Part shown: one piece after another, positions 1 to 7,101 of the stretch
How the letters are laid out: every line of letters starts with the position of its first letter
How positions within the stretch are numbered: the stretch's first letter is position 1
Assembly: GCA_012027055.1 (NCBI GenBank)
Contig: VEPF01000364.1
Span: 1-13,826, forward strand
Length of the DNA: 13,826 nt
Direction of reading: 5' to 3'
From: Gemmatimonadota bacterium
Lineage (GTDB): Bacteria > Gemmatimonadota > Gemmatimonadetes > Longimicrobiales > RSA9
Translations under genes and position numbers: made by a program
The notes under the pieces: model-generated
Database searches by the model: none
Told to the model about the DNA's origin: nothing
What the model saw: the letters and a program-made list of their open reading frames with translations, nothing else

Positions 1-581
1 AGGCGATCTACCTGGACGGCGAGCAACAGGTCCGCGCCCCCGAATCGCTTGTAGGTAACCGGTCCGGCGAACGAGATGTACCAGCCTGCGTCCAACCCCG
101 CCCGCAGCAGCTCGGTCCCGCCCGAAAAGCAATGCAGGATTCCCGGACAGCGCGGCCCGGACGCGATCAGCGCGATGGTATCGGCGTCCGCTTCCCGCGA
201 GTGCACCACGACCGGCTTGCGGTATTCGGCGGCTAGTTCGAGATGCCAGGCGAACAGCTCTCGCTGCCGCGCGCGGGGTGAGTTGTCATAGTGGTAATCC
301 AGCCCGGTCTCACCGACGGCGACCACGCGCCCATCGGCGAGCAGGGCCCTGACGGCCTGCAGGTCCCGGTCGTGCGCCGCTCCGCTCGCGTGCGGGTGGA
401 TGCCAGCGCTCGACCACACGCCGCCGTGCGCCGAGGCCAGTGCCAGGGCACGAGCAGCATCGGCCGCATCCGAAGCGATCGTCACCATGCCTCGCACGCC
501 GGCACTGCGGGCCCGCGCCACCACCGCGCTCACCTCGCCCGCGAAGGCTGCATCAGTCAGATGGCAGTGCGAGTCGAACAA
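1..581 (-). CDS. tatD: TatD family metal-dependent hydrolase (DNase), partial, C-terminus beyond the left edge
   Basis: A TatD-type TIM-barrel hydrolase, a two-metal enzyme acting on DNA ends or related phosphoesters in the cytoplasm. The 193 visible residues carry the family motifs in order: the DSHCHL metal-binding HxH at residues 3-8, GIHPH near 60-64, GETGLDYH with the metal-ligand glutamate near 91, VVHSRE near 125-130 and HCFSG near 150-154. About 65 C-terminal residues, including the last metal-ligand aspartate, should lie outside the window. The start is chosen as TTG at 581 because it puts the HxH motif right at the N-terminus, as is usual, and an AAGGGG stretch lies 9 nt upstream. 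A GTG at 614 in the same frame would add 11 basic residues and looks less likely. It lies 75 nt after secF on the same strand, so co-transcription is plausible. The family call is firm; the exact substrate is not. Confidence 0.9.
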   Translation of the reverse strand, partial: MFDSHCHLTDAAFAGEVSAVVARARSAGVRGMVTIASDAADAARALALASAHGGVWSSAGIHPHASGAAHDRDLQAVRALLADGRVVAVGETGLDYHYDNSPRARQRELFAWHLELAAEYRKPVVVHSREADADTIALIASGPRCPGILHCFSGGTELLRAGLDAGWYISFAGPVTYKRFGGADLLLAVQVDR

Positions 582-656
582 GGACCGCTTCCCCTTGCGG
601 CAGCGGGCCGCCACCAGCTACGGCGACGGCCCGCGCTTTGTGTGTTCCGAGCCGCC

Positions 657-1622
657 TCAGGCGCGGGCGGCTCGCTTGACCGGGCGTTTGCCGCCGGTCT
701 TGATGGCGGTCTCGCCGGGCCACCGTTTCTCGATCTCGAGCAACACCGGACTGGCCACGAAGATCGACGAGTAGGTACCGAGCACGATACCGATGATCAG
801 GATCAGCGCGAACTGCCTGATGATGATGCCACCGAACAGGAACAGTGCCAGCAGCGTTGCCAGGGTCGTGGACACCGTCAGGATGGTGCGTGGCAGAGTC
901 TCGTTGATCGAACGGTTAAGGGTCTGCAGAAACTCCGAGCGCCGCGAGGTTCGGAGATTCTCGCGAATCCGGTCGAACACGATGATGGTGTCGTTCAACG
1001 AGTACCCGACGATGGTCAGGATGGCGGCCACCATCGGCAGCGACACCTCGAGACGCAGAATGATGATCAAGCCGATGGTCAGCACGATGTCGTGCACGGT
1101 GGCCACCACGGCGGCAGTGCCGAACCGCCACTCGAATCGGAACGCCAGGTAGATCAGCGTCGCTGCGAAGGAGAGCAGCACCGCCAGCAACGCCTTCGTC
1201 TGCAACTCGTTGCCGACCTTCGCGCCGACGGCTTCGGTCCGCACCACATTCACGCCTTCGTTCCCGAATTTGCCGCGCAGCGCCGTGACCACCGCATCCG
1301 AACCGCCGGTGGCTTCATCCCCGGCCCCGGGCGTGCGGATCAGGTAGTCGCCGCCCGCCTCGCCGAAGCGCGTGATCTCGGTGCCCGGAACGGCGGCTTC
1401 GACGACGCCGCGCAGATCCCCCGCGTCCCTGGCCTGCGGGACGCGCACCTGTACTACGGTGCCGCCGGTGAAGTCAACGCCATAGTTCAGGGGCTGACCT
1501 TTGGTCACGCCCCAATAGATGCCGACCACGAGACTGACCACGAGCGCAGTGCCGCTGGCCAGGTAGGCCTTGTTGCGCAGGCCCAGGAAGTCGTAGTGCG
1601 CGTTGTTGAAGAGCCGGTACAT
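657..1622 (-). CDS. secF: Protein translocase subunit SecF
   Basis: Integral membrane subunit of the SecDF complex, which uses the proton-motive force to help SecYEG pull exported proteins across the membrane. The 321-residue length is normal for SecF. Visible landmarks are a first membrane helix at about 18-39, the GVDFTGGT motif at 48-55 that opens the periplasmic domain, and a C-terminal bundle of about five helices from residue 143. That bundle carries the hallmark GYSLNDTIIVFDRIREN at 206-222, in which the charged residues belong to the proton pathway. The C-terminus is a short basic tail. The ATG start is 19 nt after the secD stop, the usual secD-secF arrangement. No strong Shine-Dalgarno sequence is visible, so translation may depend partly on coupling to secD. 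Confidence 0.97.
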   Translation of the reverse strand: MYRLFNNAHYDFLGLRNKAYLASGTALVVSLVVGIYWGVTKGQPLNYGVDFTGGTVVQVRVPQARDAGDLRGVVEAAVPGTEITRFGEAGGDYLIRTPGAGDEATGGSDAVVTALRGKFGNEGVNVVRTEAVGAKVGNELQTKALLAVLLSFAATLIYLAFRFEWRFGTAAVVATVHDIVLTIGLIIILRLEVSLPMVAAILTIVGYSLNDTIIVFDRIRENLRTSRRSEFLQTLNRSINETLPRTILTVSTTLATLLALFLFGGIIIRQFALILIIGIVLGTYSSIFVASPVLLEIEKRWPGETAIKTGGKRPVKRAARA

Positions 1623-1641
1623 GACTTCGATTCGGTTCGAG

Positions 1642-3267
1642 TTAGATGCTGATCGGCTCGCCGGCCTGGTGCCGGTCCAGGTAGATCAGGTAAAGCGTGC
1701 GCGTGACGAATACGGCCGTGAAGAACGAGGCCAGTACGCCGAGCGTAAGCGTTACCGCGAAGCCTTGCACCGGACCAGTCCCGACCTTGTACAGGATCAG
1801 GCCGGTGATCACGGTGGTGAGGTTCGAGTCGATGATCGCCGACATGGCGTGCTTGAAGCCCGCATCCACCGCCAGCCTGGTGGTATGACCGGCCATCAAT
1901 TCCTCGCGCGTTCGCTCGAAGATCAGCACGTTCGCGTCCACCGCCATCCCCAGCGACAGAATGAAGCCGGCAATGCCGGGCGCGGTCAAAGTGGCTCCCA
2001 GCACTGCGAGCATGCCCAGCAGGATGATCGCGTAGCCCACCAGCCCGACGCTCGCGCGGAAACCCGAGCACCGATACACGCCCACCATGATCGCGACCAC
2101 CAGCAGGACCCCGATGATGCCGGCCACCATACCCTGCCGGATCGAGTCCGCACCCAGCGACGGGCCCACCGAACGCTGCTCCACGATGTGCAATGGCGCC
2201 GTGAACGCACCGGCCCGCAACACCAGGGCGAGATCGCGAGCTGCTTCCATCGGGGCCTGGCCCATCTCGATCTGCCCGCGCGCGCCAATGCGCGACTGCA
2301 CCTGGGGGGCGCTGTGCACCTGGTTGTCCAGCACGATGGCAATGCGCTTGCCGATGTTCTGCGAGGTCACGCGATCGAACACCCGGCCACCGGCCCGGTT
2401 CAGCTCGAAGGACACGATGGTCTGATTGTACTGTGGGTCTCGGCCGGCCTGCGCATCCTCCAACTGGTCGCCCGTGATGAACGCCTCCGGCGCCAGCACG
2501 TACAGCGAACGGTACAGCGATGCACCCTGGGAGATTGTTTCGGCCGCCCACTTGAGGTCCACGCCCCGCGGCAGTACATCCTTTACCCCGGGCAGGGCCA
2601 GGAAGCGGTTCAACTTCTCGACGTCCGCTTCATCGACCAGAAACTCGCCCTCTCCACCACCCTGCAACAGCAGGCTGCTGAAGGGGGCAGCCGCTTCGGC
2701 CGCCGCCCCGAGGGTATCGGCGGTATCCGCCGACGCCGCCGCGCCGGCCGTGTCCGCGCGCGCACTGTCCGCGCCTCCACGCTGGAATAGCAGGTCGCGC
2801 ACCGACTCCCCCCTCGCGGAGTCGCGCTCGGCGCTCGCCCGCTCGGTCGCCGGGAGGGCCGCCATCACGGCACGGTCGATCCGCTCGCGCGCGCCGGTCA
2901 CGGGCTCCCCGGGTTTCACCAGCTTCCACTCAAGGAAGGCCTGGCGCTCGATCACGCCCTTGGCCCGCTCCTCGTCGCGAATCCCAGGCAACTGTACCAC
3001 GATCCGCTCGTCTCCCACCTTCTGCACGGAGGGCTCCGCCACCCCGAACTGATCGATGCGGTTGCGCAGGATCTCCAGATTCTTGTCGATGTTCTCCCGC
3101 TTCACGGCGGGGTCCATCTGGTTCTGGGGGTCGTCGATCTCAAGGGCCAGGTACATCCCGCCCTGAAGGTCCAGGCCGCGCGTTACTCCCCTCGTCAAGA
3201 GGGCGCCCAGGGCGACGGCAAGCACGGCGAGGATGATGGCGATCCGGCCTTTTATGGTGCCGAACAT
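1642..3267 (-). CDS. secD: Protein translocase subunit SecD
   Basis: Partner of SecF in the proton-driven SecDF translocation motor of the inner membrane. The 541 residues show an N-terminal membrane helix (about 7-25) and the GLDLQGG motif at 31-37, then a large periplasmic domain, then a six-helix C-terminal region with the conserved motif SLGMAVDANVLIFERTREE carrying the proton-relay aspartate. Residues about 125-205 form an Ala/Asp/Ser/Arg/Thr-rich low-complexity insertion inside the periplasmic domain, probably a flexible loop. The ATG start puts the first helix at the N-terminus as expected, although only a weak GAGTG precedes it. No yajC gene lies directly upstream, where many bacteria keep it; a leader region and tRNA-Ile lie there instead. 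Confidence 0.98.
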   Translation of the reverse strand: MFGTIKGRIAIILAVLAVALGALLTRGVTRGLDLQGGMYLALEIDDPQNQMDPAVKRENIDKNLEILRNRIDQFGVAEPSVQKVGDERIVVQLPGIRDEERAKGVIERQAFLEWKLVKPGEPVTGARERIDRAVMAALPATERASAERDSARGESVRDLLFQRGGADSARADTAGAAASADTADTLGAAAEAAAPFSSLLLQGGGEGEFLVDEADVEKLNRFLALPGVKDVLPRGVDLKWAAETISQGASLYRSLYVLAPEAFITGDQLEDAQAGRDPQYNQTIVSFELNRAGGRVFDRVTSQNIGKRIAIVLDNQVHSAPQVQSRIGARGQIEMGQAPMEAARDLALVLRAGAFTAPLHIVEQRSVGPSLGADSIRQGMVAGIIGVLLVVAIMVGVYRCSGFRASVGLVGYAIILLGMLAVLGATLTAPGIAGFILSLGMAVDANVLIFERTREELMAGHTTRLAVDAGFKHAMSAIIDSNLTTVITGLILYKVGTGPVQGFAVTLTLGVLASFFTAVFVTRTLYLIYLDRHQAGEPISI

Positions 3268-3549
3268 CGACTGACACTCACTAATGCGTGTTGAGGGGCA
3301 GGCGGGGCTTCACCCCGCTTCGGGCACAAGCAAGAAAGCTGATGCAAGAACGCGAGCTTGTCAATGAAACGGCGACCCACCACAATGCCGGTCGCGCGAC
3401 CTGCGCACCGGCTGGCGAGCGGGGGGCTGTACCGCCATCCCGGTGCTGCCGAGCGGACACCACCGCGGTGGCCGGGCGAGGGAGGACCGCTCCGCAAAGG
3501 AAAGCCCCGTAGCGGGAAATCCGTTGCGGGGCTTGCTGTTTCTTTCGAG
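3268..3549 (-). promoter_or_regulatory. secD leader/intergenic region with a candidate promoter and a hairpin
   Basis: No convincing gene lies in this 282-nt gap; the short frames across it have no family features. On the minus strand there is a perfect -35 hexamer, TTGACA, at 3364-3359. At 17 nt spacing the -10 would be CAGCTT (3341-3336), which is poor, so the promoter is only a candidate. Between it and secD, the mRNA can form a 6-bp GC hairpin: the arms are at 3302-3307 and 3313-3318 with a 5-nt loop, and no U-run follows. The tRNA terminator occupies the far end of the gap. Confidence 0.4.
3495..3534 (-). terminator. Rho-independent terminator after tRNA-Ile
   Basis: On the minus strand an 8-bp stem (AAGCCCCG with CGGGGCTT, 3534-3527 and 3509-3502) closes a 17-nt loop that can fold further. 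It is followed by the T-rich run TTTCCTTT. It begins 15 nt after the tRNA 3' end, which fits termination of the tRNA transcript and insulation of secD. The plus-strand reading also has a T-rich tail, but no plus-strand gene leads into it. Confidence 0.75.
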
Positions 3550-3623
3550 TGGGCCCGGCAGGACTCGAACCTGCGACCAAGCGATTATGAGTCGCCCGCT
3601 CTGACCACCTGAGCTACGGGCCC
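3550..3623 (-). tRNA. tRNA-Ile (CAU anticodon, lysidine-modified type, reads AUA)
   Basis: The 74-nt minus-strand sequence folds as a full cloverleaf: acceptor stem GGGCCCG with CGGGCCC, a D-arm around AGCTCAGG..GAGC, the anticodon arm with CTCATAA, and a T-arm with GGTTCGAGTCC. The anticodon CAT is at 3589-3587. A CAT anticodon could mean initiator Met, elongator Met or Ile2. The anticodon arm GGCGACTCATAATCGCT closely resembles bacterial Ile2 tRNAs. The acceptor has C4-G69 and C5-G68, pairs known to be recognised by TilS, and A73 is present. Ile2 is therefore the best call, implying that TilS converts C34 to lysidine. CCA is not encoded. It lies 22 nt downstream of upp and could be transcribed with it. 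Confidence 0.88.
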
Positions 3624-3645
3624 GAGCGGCTGAAGTGTAACCGCC

Positions 3646-4284
3646 TCAACGGGTGCCGAACAACCGGTCCCCGGCGTCACCGAGTCCCGGCAGAATGTAT
3701 CCGTGCTCGTTCAGCTCGCGGTCGAGTGCGGCGGTGAACAGCTGGACATCGGGGTGCTCCTGAAGCATGCGGCGGACGCCTTCTGGAGCGGCGACCAGGC
3801 AGACCAGACGGACCCGCGTCGCCCCCTCGCGCTTGAGTGCCGTCACCGCGGCCCCGGCAGAGCCGCCCGTGGCGAGCATCGGATCAAGCACGAAGAAATC
3901 GCGCGCCTCGGCATCGGGCGGGAGCTTGAAGTAGTAGTCGACCGGCCGGAGGGGCACGTGATCCCGGTACAGGCCGATGTGTCCGACCCGGACGGACGGC
4001 ATTAGGCGCAACATCCCTTCCACCATGCCGAGCCCGGCGCGCAGGATCGGTACCAGCGTCAGTTTCTTGCCGCCCACCATCCAGGCCCGGGTATGCTCGA
4101 GAGGCGTATCGATCTCGACCGGTTCCAGGCGGAGGTCCTTGGTAACCTCGTAGCCCATCAGCATGGCGATCTCATCAACTAGCTCGCGGAAGGTCTTCTT
4201 GGAGGTTTCGCGCGCTCGCAGGACGGCGAGCTTGTGCCGGATCAGCGGGTGATCGATGACGGTCAGGTTCGGGAATTCGGACAT
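3646..4284 (-). CDS. upp: Uracil phosphoribosyltransferase
   Basis: Pyrimidine salvage enzyme that joins uracil to PRPP to give UMP in the cytoplasm. The 212 residues match the usual length of about 208-212. The PRPP-binding loop VLDPMLATGGSA is at 132-143, where the aspartate and the TGG segment hold the phosphates. The C-terminal uracil-binding signature GYILPGLGDAGDR is at 195-207. VPILRAGLGM at 78-87 and YRDH at 106-109 are also typical. The ATG at 4284 gives the standard N-terminus, with a weak AAGGCAG upstream. It is 151 nt downstream of the MoxR-like gene and has a candidate promoter in that gap, so it may be transcribed independently. No uracil permease gene is adjacent. Confidence 0.97.
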   Translation of the reverse strand: MSEFPNLTVIDHPLIRHKLAVLRARETSKKTFRELVDEIAMLMGYEVTKDLRLEPVEIDTPLEHTRAWMVGGKKLTLVPILRAGLGMVEGMLRLMPSVRVGHIGLYRDHVPLRPVDYYFKLPPDAEARDFFVLDPMLATGGSAGAAVTALKREGATRVRLVCLVAAPEGVRRMLQEHPDVQLFTAALDRELNEHGYILPGLGDAGDRLFGTR

Positions 4285-4311
4285 GGTGTTCTGCCTTGTG
4301 GAAGTGCCGCC

Positions 4312-4339
4312 AAGATAGGCTGGAAACGTCCTGCGGCAA
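4312..4339 (-). promoter_or_regulatory. Candidate sigma70-type promoter for upp
   Basis: On the minus strand TTGCCG (4339-4334) and TATCTT (4317-4312) are separated by 16 nt, each matching the sigma70 hexamers at four of six positions. Transcription would begin near 4304, giving a leader of about 20 nt before the upp ATG. It is modest evidence in GC-rich DNA, but the position is right. Confidence 0.35.
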
Positions 4340-4355
4340 GGCAGCTTTCAGCATC

Positions 4356-4391
4356 CCGTGAGCGCCGCCGAGCGACCCGGCCGGCTCACGG
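4356..4391 (-). repeat. Inverted repeat between the MoxR-like gene and upp
   Basis: A perfect 8-bp inverted repeat (CCGTGAGC with GCTCACGG) with a 20-nt GC-rich spacer that itself can pair. It lies about 45 nt after the MoxR-like stop and just before the candidate upp promoter. The position suits a transcription end, but no T-run follows the minus-strand hairpin, so an intrinsic terminator is doubtful. An operator or a processing site is equally possible. Confidence 0.4.
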
Positions 4392-4435
4392 CACATCCGC
4401 GGCGTCGTGCGCAAGGCGGCAGTGGACCGGCGGGG

Positions 4436-5419
4436 TCAGGGTACGCCTACGGTCGCGATGACGCAGGCGATGACATCCTCGACGCTGATGCCCTCAGCTT
4501 TCGCCTTCGCGGTGGTGCCTAGCCGGTGCCGCAGCACAGCGGGCGCGACCGCTTTCACGTCATCGGCCTCCACCCGCTCGCGGTGCCGCAGGTAGGCATG
4601 GCCTCGGGCGGCCAAAGCCAGGTGGATGGTGGCGCGGGGTGAGGCCCCGGGCCTGACCAGGGACGCGAGTCGCTCCAGGCCGTAGCGAGCCGGCTCACGC
4701 GTGGCCTGCACCAGGTCCACGACATACTCCTCGATACGGTCATCCAGGTGGAGCCCGAGCAGTTCCTGCCGTGCCGCCATGACGTCTCTAGGCTCCGCTA
4801 CGGCAGCTGGCGCCGAGCGCGTCCGGCCGGCGCGCAGCAGCGCCGGCTCCGGTTCCTGGTCAGAATCGGACCGCTCCGCTCGCAGGCTCAGCATGAAGCG
4901 GTCCGCTTGAGTCAGCGGCAGCGGCCGGCAACGGGGTCCTGCGCTGGGCTCGTGCGTAGCCAGCAGCAGGAACGGCTCCGGCAGCGGGAAGGTCGCGCCG
5001 CCGAGCGTGATCTGGTGTTCCTGCATGGCCCCGAGTAGCGCCGCGTGCAGCCCGGGCGGTGCCCGGTCGATCCCGTCGGCCAGCACGATGTTGGCGAAGA
5101 TCGGGCCGGGCCGCGCATCGCCGGATCCGCGACCGGGATCGCCGACCAGGGCGCCCACGACATCTCCCGCGAGTTGGCCGGAACTTGTCGTGATGCACCC
5201 GAAGGTCGCGCGGATCAGGTCGGCGAGCGTGCGCAGCGCGACGCCGGCCAGGTCCGCACTTCCCTCGTGCAGCACGTGGCCACCCGTCAGCAATCCGATG
5301 AGCAGGCGCTCCAGCAGCAGGTCCTTGCTGGCGATCCGCTTCCGCAGCTCCTTGCCGATGCGGTCGATCGGGGTGTCAGCACACGCCGATTGCCGCAGTA
5401 CCGCACTCTGCTCCGCCAA
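4436..5419 (-). CDS. MoxR-family AAA+ protein with degenerate ATPase motifs
   Basis: Homologous to MoxR-type AAA+ chaperone ATPases throughout its 327 residues: ERLLIGLLTGGHVL at 37-50, GPIFANIVLAD at 105-115, PLPEPFLLLAT in the middle, and the lid with GASPRATIHL and DDVKAVAPAVLRHRL near the C-terminus. The catalytic motifs are damaged. The Walker A position reads GSADLAGV (53-60) where MoxR proteins have GxPGxAKT, so lysine and threonine are gone. Walker B reads LADGID, with Gly116 replacing the catalytic glutamate. The sensor-1 region reads ATHEP instead of ATQNP. The frame is intact, which suggests a maintained pseudo-ATPase and not simple decay. The usual DUF58 and VWA partner genes are absent. 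TTG at 5419 is chosen because GGGAGG lies 10 nt upstream; a GTG at 5446 overlapping the upstream stop is the alternative. The open frame continues to 5626, but that part lies in the coding frame of the neighbour. Confidence 0.83.
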   Translation of the reverse strand: MAEQSAVLRQSACADTPIDRIGKELRKRIASKDLLLERLLIGLLTGGHVLHEGSADLAGVALRTLADLIRATFGCITTSSGQLAGDVVGALVGDPGRGSGDARPGPIFANIVLADGIDRAPPGLHAALLGAMQEHQITLGGATFPLPEPFLLLATHEPSAGPRCRPLPLTQADRFMLSLRAERSDSDQEPEPALLRAGRTRSAPAAVAEPRDVMAARQELLGLHLDDRIEEYVVDLVQATREPARYGLERLASLVRPGASPRATIHLALAARGHAYLRHRERVEADDVKAVAPAVLRHRLGTTAKAKAEGISVEDVIACVIATVGVP

Positions 5420-5445
5420 GTCGACCGTCCCTCCCGACCGTACCA

Positions 5446-7098
5446 CTAGCGCTTGATCCGCGAGCCCCGATCCTCGATCCGGAAGATCCACGCGGCCAGG
5501 CGCCCCGGGCGCAGTTGATCCCGCCGCGAGCCTGGCTCGAAGTCGAAGCGAGAACCGCCATCGGCGTCGGCCGCGCGTTCGATCTCGCGCACCATTGCAG
5601 CTGACCGCTCCCGCCAGCGCCGCCAATTGGCCGGCCGCAGATCGACCCAGCCGTTCTCAGCCAGGCGGGGGTCCGCCGGGCTCTGTCCCTCGGCCGGCGG
5701 CACCCTGACCTGCGGTCCGCGCAGCAGGCGGGTACCGTCGCGCAACAGTATCGGAATGCCGATGGAGAGCATCCGAACGCGCAGGTCCGCATCTCCGAGC
5801 AGCAGAGCTTCGGCTCGTTCGGCGGTGTCCTCCGCATCGAGCCGGGCAGCGGTACGCAGGTCCGGATAGAGCCGGGCCAACAGCTCGCCCTCGAACAGCA
5901 ACTTCGAGAGGCGCGGGGGGCCGAGCATCTCGTAGGCGACCGGCCTGACCCCGTGCTGCCGCTCGAGTTCGTCCATTCGCTCCAGCGCCGCCTCGCGGAG
6001 CACTCCCGCCCGGTAGGTCGGTCCCGAGGTGGCCGCATCCAGCGCGGCCACAATGTCATGGCCGGTGGCCATGCCCCGGATTTCCCGCACCACGTCCGCG
6101 GCGATCTCCTCGGGTGTGATGAACTCCATGAGACCCAGCGCGGTGAGCGTCTCGAACTCGCCGGCGGTGAACCAACCGTTCTCCCCGGCGTCCACGTAGA
6201 CCCCGCGCAGATTGTCCCCGGTGCTGCGGGCCGGCGCCGGGTGGGCGAAAGCTTCGGCGAGGGGCTGCGGCTCGCTGTCGAAGCACGGGATCGGTCGTCC
6301 CGCTCTGAGAATCTCCCCGGCGCCGATCCCCTTCCAGCTGATGGCGGCGGTCGGCTTGATCTCCTTGATGGCCGGGGCCCCCGGCGTGCGCGCCATCAGG
6401 TAGAGCAGCAGCGATTGCGCGCCCGCGAGGCCCGATTTCGCGAGCAGCATCCGGCTGGGTCGTTCCTCGGAATGCGTGAACGGGATGTTGAGGCCCATGC
6501 CACCGGTTCCCGCGGTGCCCACCTTCACGTAACAGCCGGTGCCCGCCCGCCGCATGGCATCGAGCGCGACCTGCACGTGTCTTATCAGCTGCGGCAGGTA
6601 TAGGGTGGCAAGGTGGCGCTCCACCGCGTCGGTATCGGCCGAGCCGCTGGCTGCCGCGGCCCGCAGGTGGGCCGCGCTCTGGAAGATGTTCTGGTAGGCG
6701 AATGCAGTGGCGGTATTGACGCAGTCGACGATGATGTCCGGTTGCCGGCGCAGCAGCAGCGAACCGAGGGAGGAACGCTGCACCACCTCGTCGCTGAGCT
6801 CGCCGAGCAGATCGTCGAGCAACTGCGCCCGCGCCACGGGATCTGCCACAATCTCCGCACGGGTCCGGTCCTTGAGCGATGCCGGAACGAACAGGTCACC
6901 CCACTCGGCCACGATTGTGGTCGAAGCCGGGACCAGTCCCTCCTGCTCGAGCTCGGCCACGCCCTGTTCCGCCTCGCGCCTGGTCAGCCCGGTGAGCACG
7001 AGCTCAGCCGGCATGAATGACAGTAGCTCCCGGGCCACCGCCACGCCCACCAGCCCGGGCCCACCCATGATCAGGATCTTCTTCCCGGCGATTTCCAT
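5446..7098 (-). CDS. Uncharacterised Rossmann-fold (SDR-like) protein
   Basis: A 550-residue protein that I cannot place in a characterised family. The N-terminus KKILIMGGPGLVG (6-18) is a clear beta-strand plus GGxGxVG dinucleotide-binding turn, as in atypical or extended short-chain dehydrogenases. QPDIIVDCVN further on resembles the strand-4 region. A central block with VGTAGTGGMGLN, HSEERPSRMLLAKSGLAG and EIKPTAAISWKG looks conserved, but no textbook YxxxK catalytic motif is visible. The C-terminal third carries a GWVDLRPANWRRW segment. The ATG at 7098 is 3 nt after the rluB stop, with GGGA 6 nt upstream, so it is translated in the same run. The last 13 codons fall in a GATCC-rich repeat. 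A redox or epimerase-like role is an inference from the fold only; there are no membrane segments or signal peptide. Confidence 0.7.
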   Translation of the reverse strand: MEIAGKKILIMGGPGLVGVAVARELLSFMPAELVLTGLTRREAEQGVAELEQEGLVPASTTIVAEWGDLFVPASLKDRTRAEIVADPVARAQLLDDLLGELSDEVVQRSSLGSLLLRRQPDIIVDCVNTATAFAYQNIFQSAAHLRAAAASGSADTDAVERHLATLYLPQLIRHVQVALDAMRRAGTGCYVKVGTAGTGGMGLNIPFTHSEERPSRMLLAKSGLAGAQSLLLYLMARTPGAPAIKEIKPTAAISWKGIGAGEILRAGRPIPCFDSEPQPLAEAFAHPAPARSTGDNLRGVYVDAGENGWFTAGEFETLTALGLMEFITPEEIAADVVREIRGMATGHDIVAALDAATSGPTYRAGVLREAALERMDELERQHGVRPVAYEMLGPPRLSKLLFEGELLARLYPDLRTAARLDAEDTAERAEALLLGDADLRVRMLSIGIPILLRDGTRLLRGPQVRVPPAEGQSPADPRLAENGWVDLRPANWRRWRERSAAMVREIERAADADGGSRFDFEPGSRRDQLRPGRLAAWIFRIEDRGSRIKR

Positions 7099-7101
7099 GG
7101 T

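Noticed and set aside
291..1652. A 453-codon plus-strand open frame opposite secF and tatD.
   Set aside because: Its composition is Arg/His/Gln/Asp-rich, as expected from the antisense of high-GC genes. It has no family features and is fully covered by unmistakable secF and tatD on the other strand.
1603..2790. A 395-codon plus-strand open frame opposite secD.
   Set aside because: It is an antisense shadow of secD with low-complexity basic composition; no motif and no convincing ribosome binding site.
3252..3497. A possible small yajC-like or leader-peptide gene upstream of secD on the minus strand.
   Set aside because: The frame overlaps the secD start, lacks a membrane segment of the YajC type and has the composition of noncoding GC-rich DNA.
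4436..5419. Calling the MoxR-like gene a pseudogene.
   Set aside because: The frame is intact and the lid and several core motifs are preserved; motif loss alone is better described as a degenerate ATPase until orthologs are compared.
5420..5626. N-terminal extension of the MoxR-like frame to 5626.
   Set aside because: The added residues are arginine-rich, resemble no MoxR N-terminus and lie in another frame of the coding sequence of the Rossmann protein.
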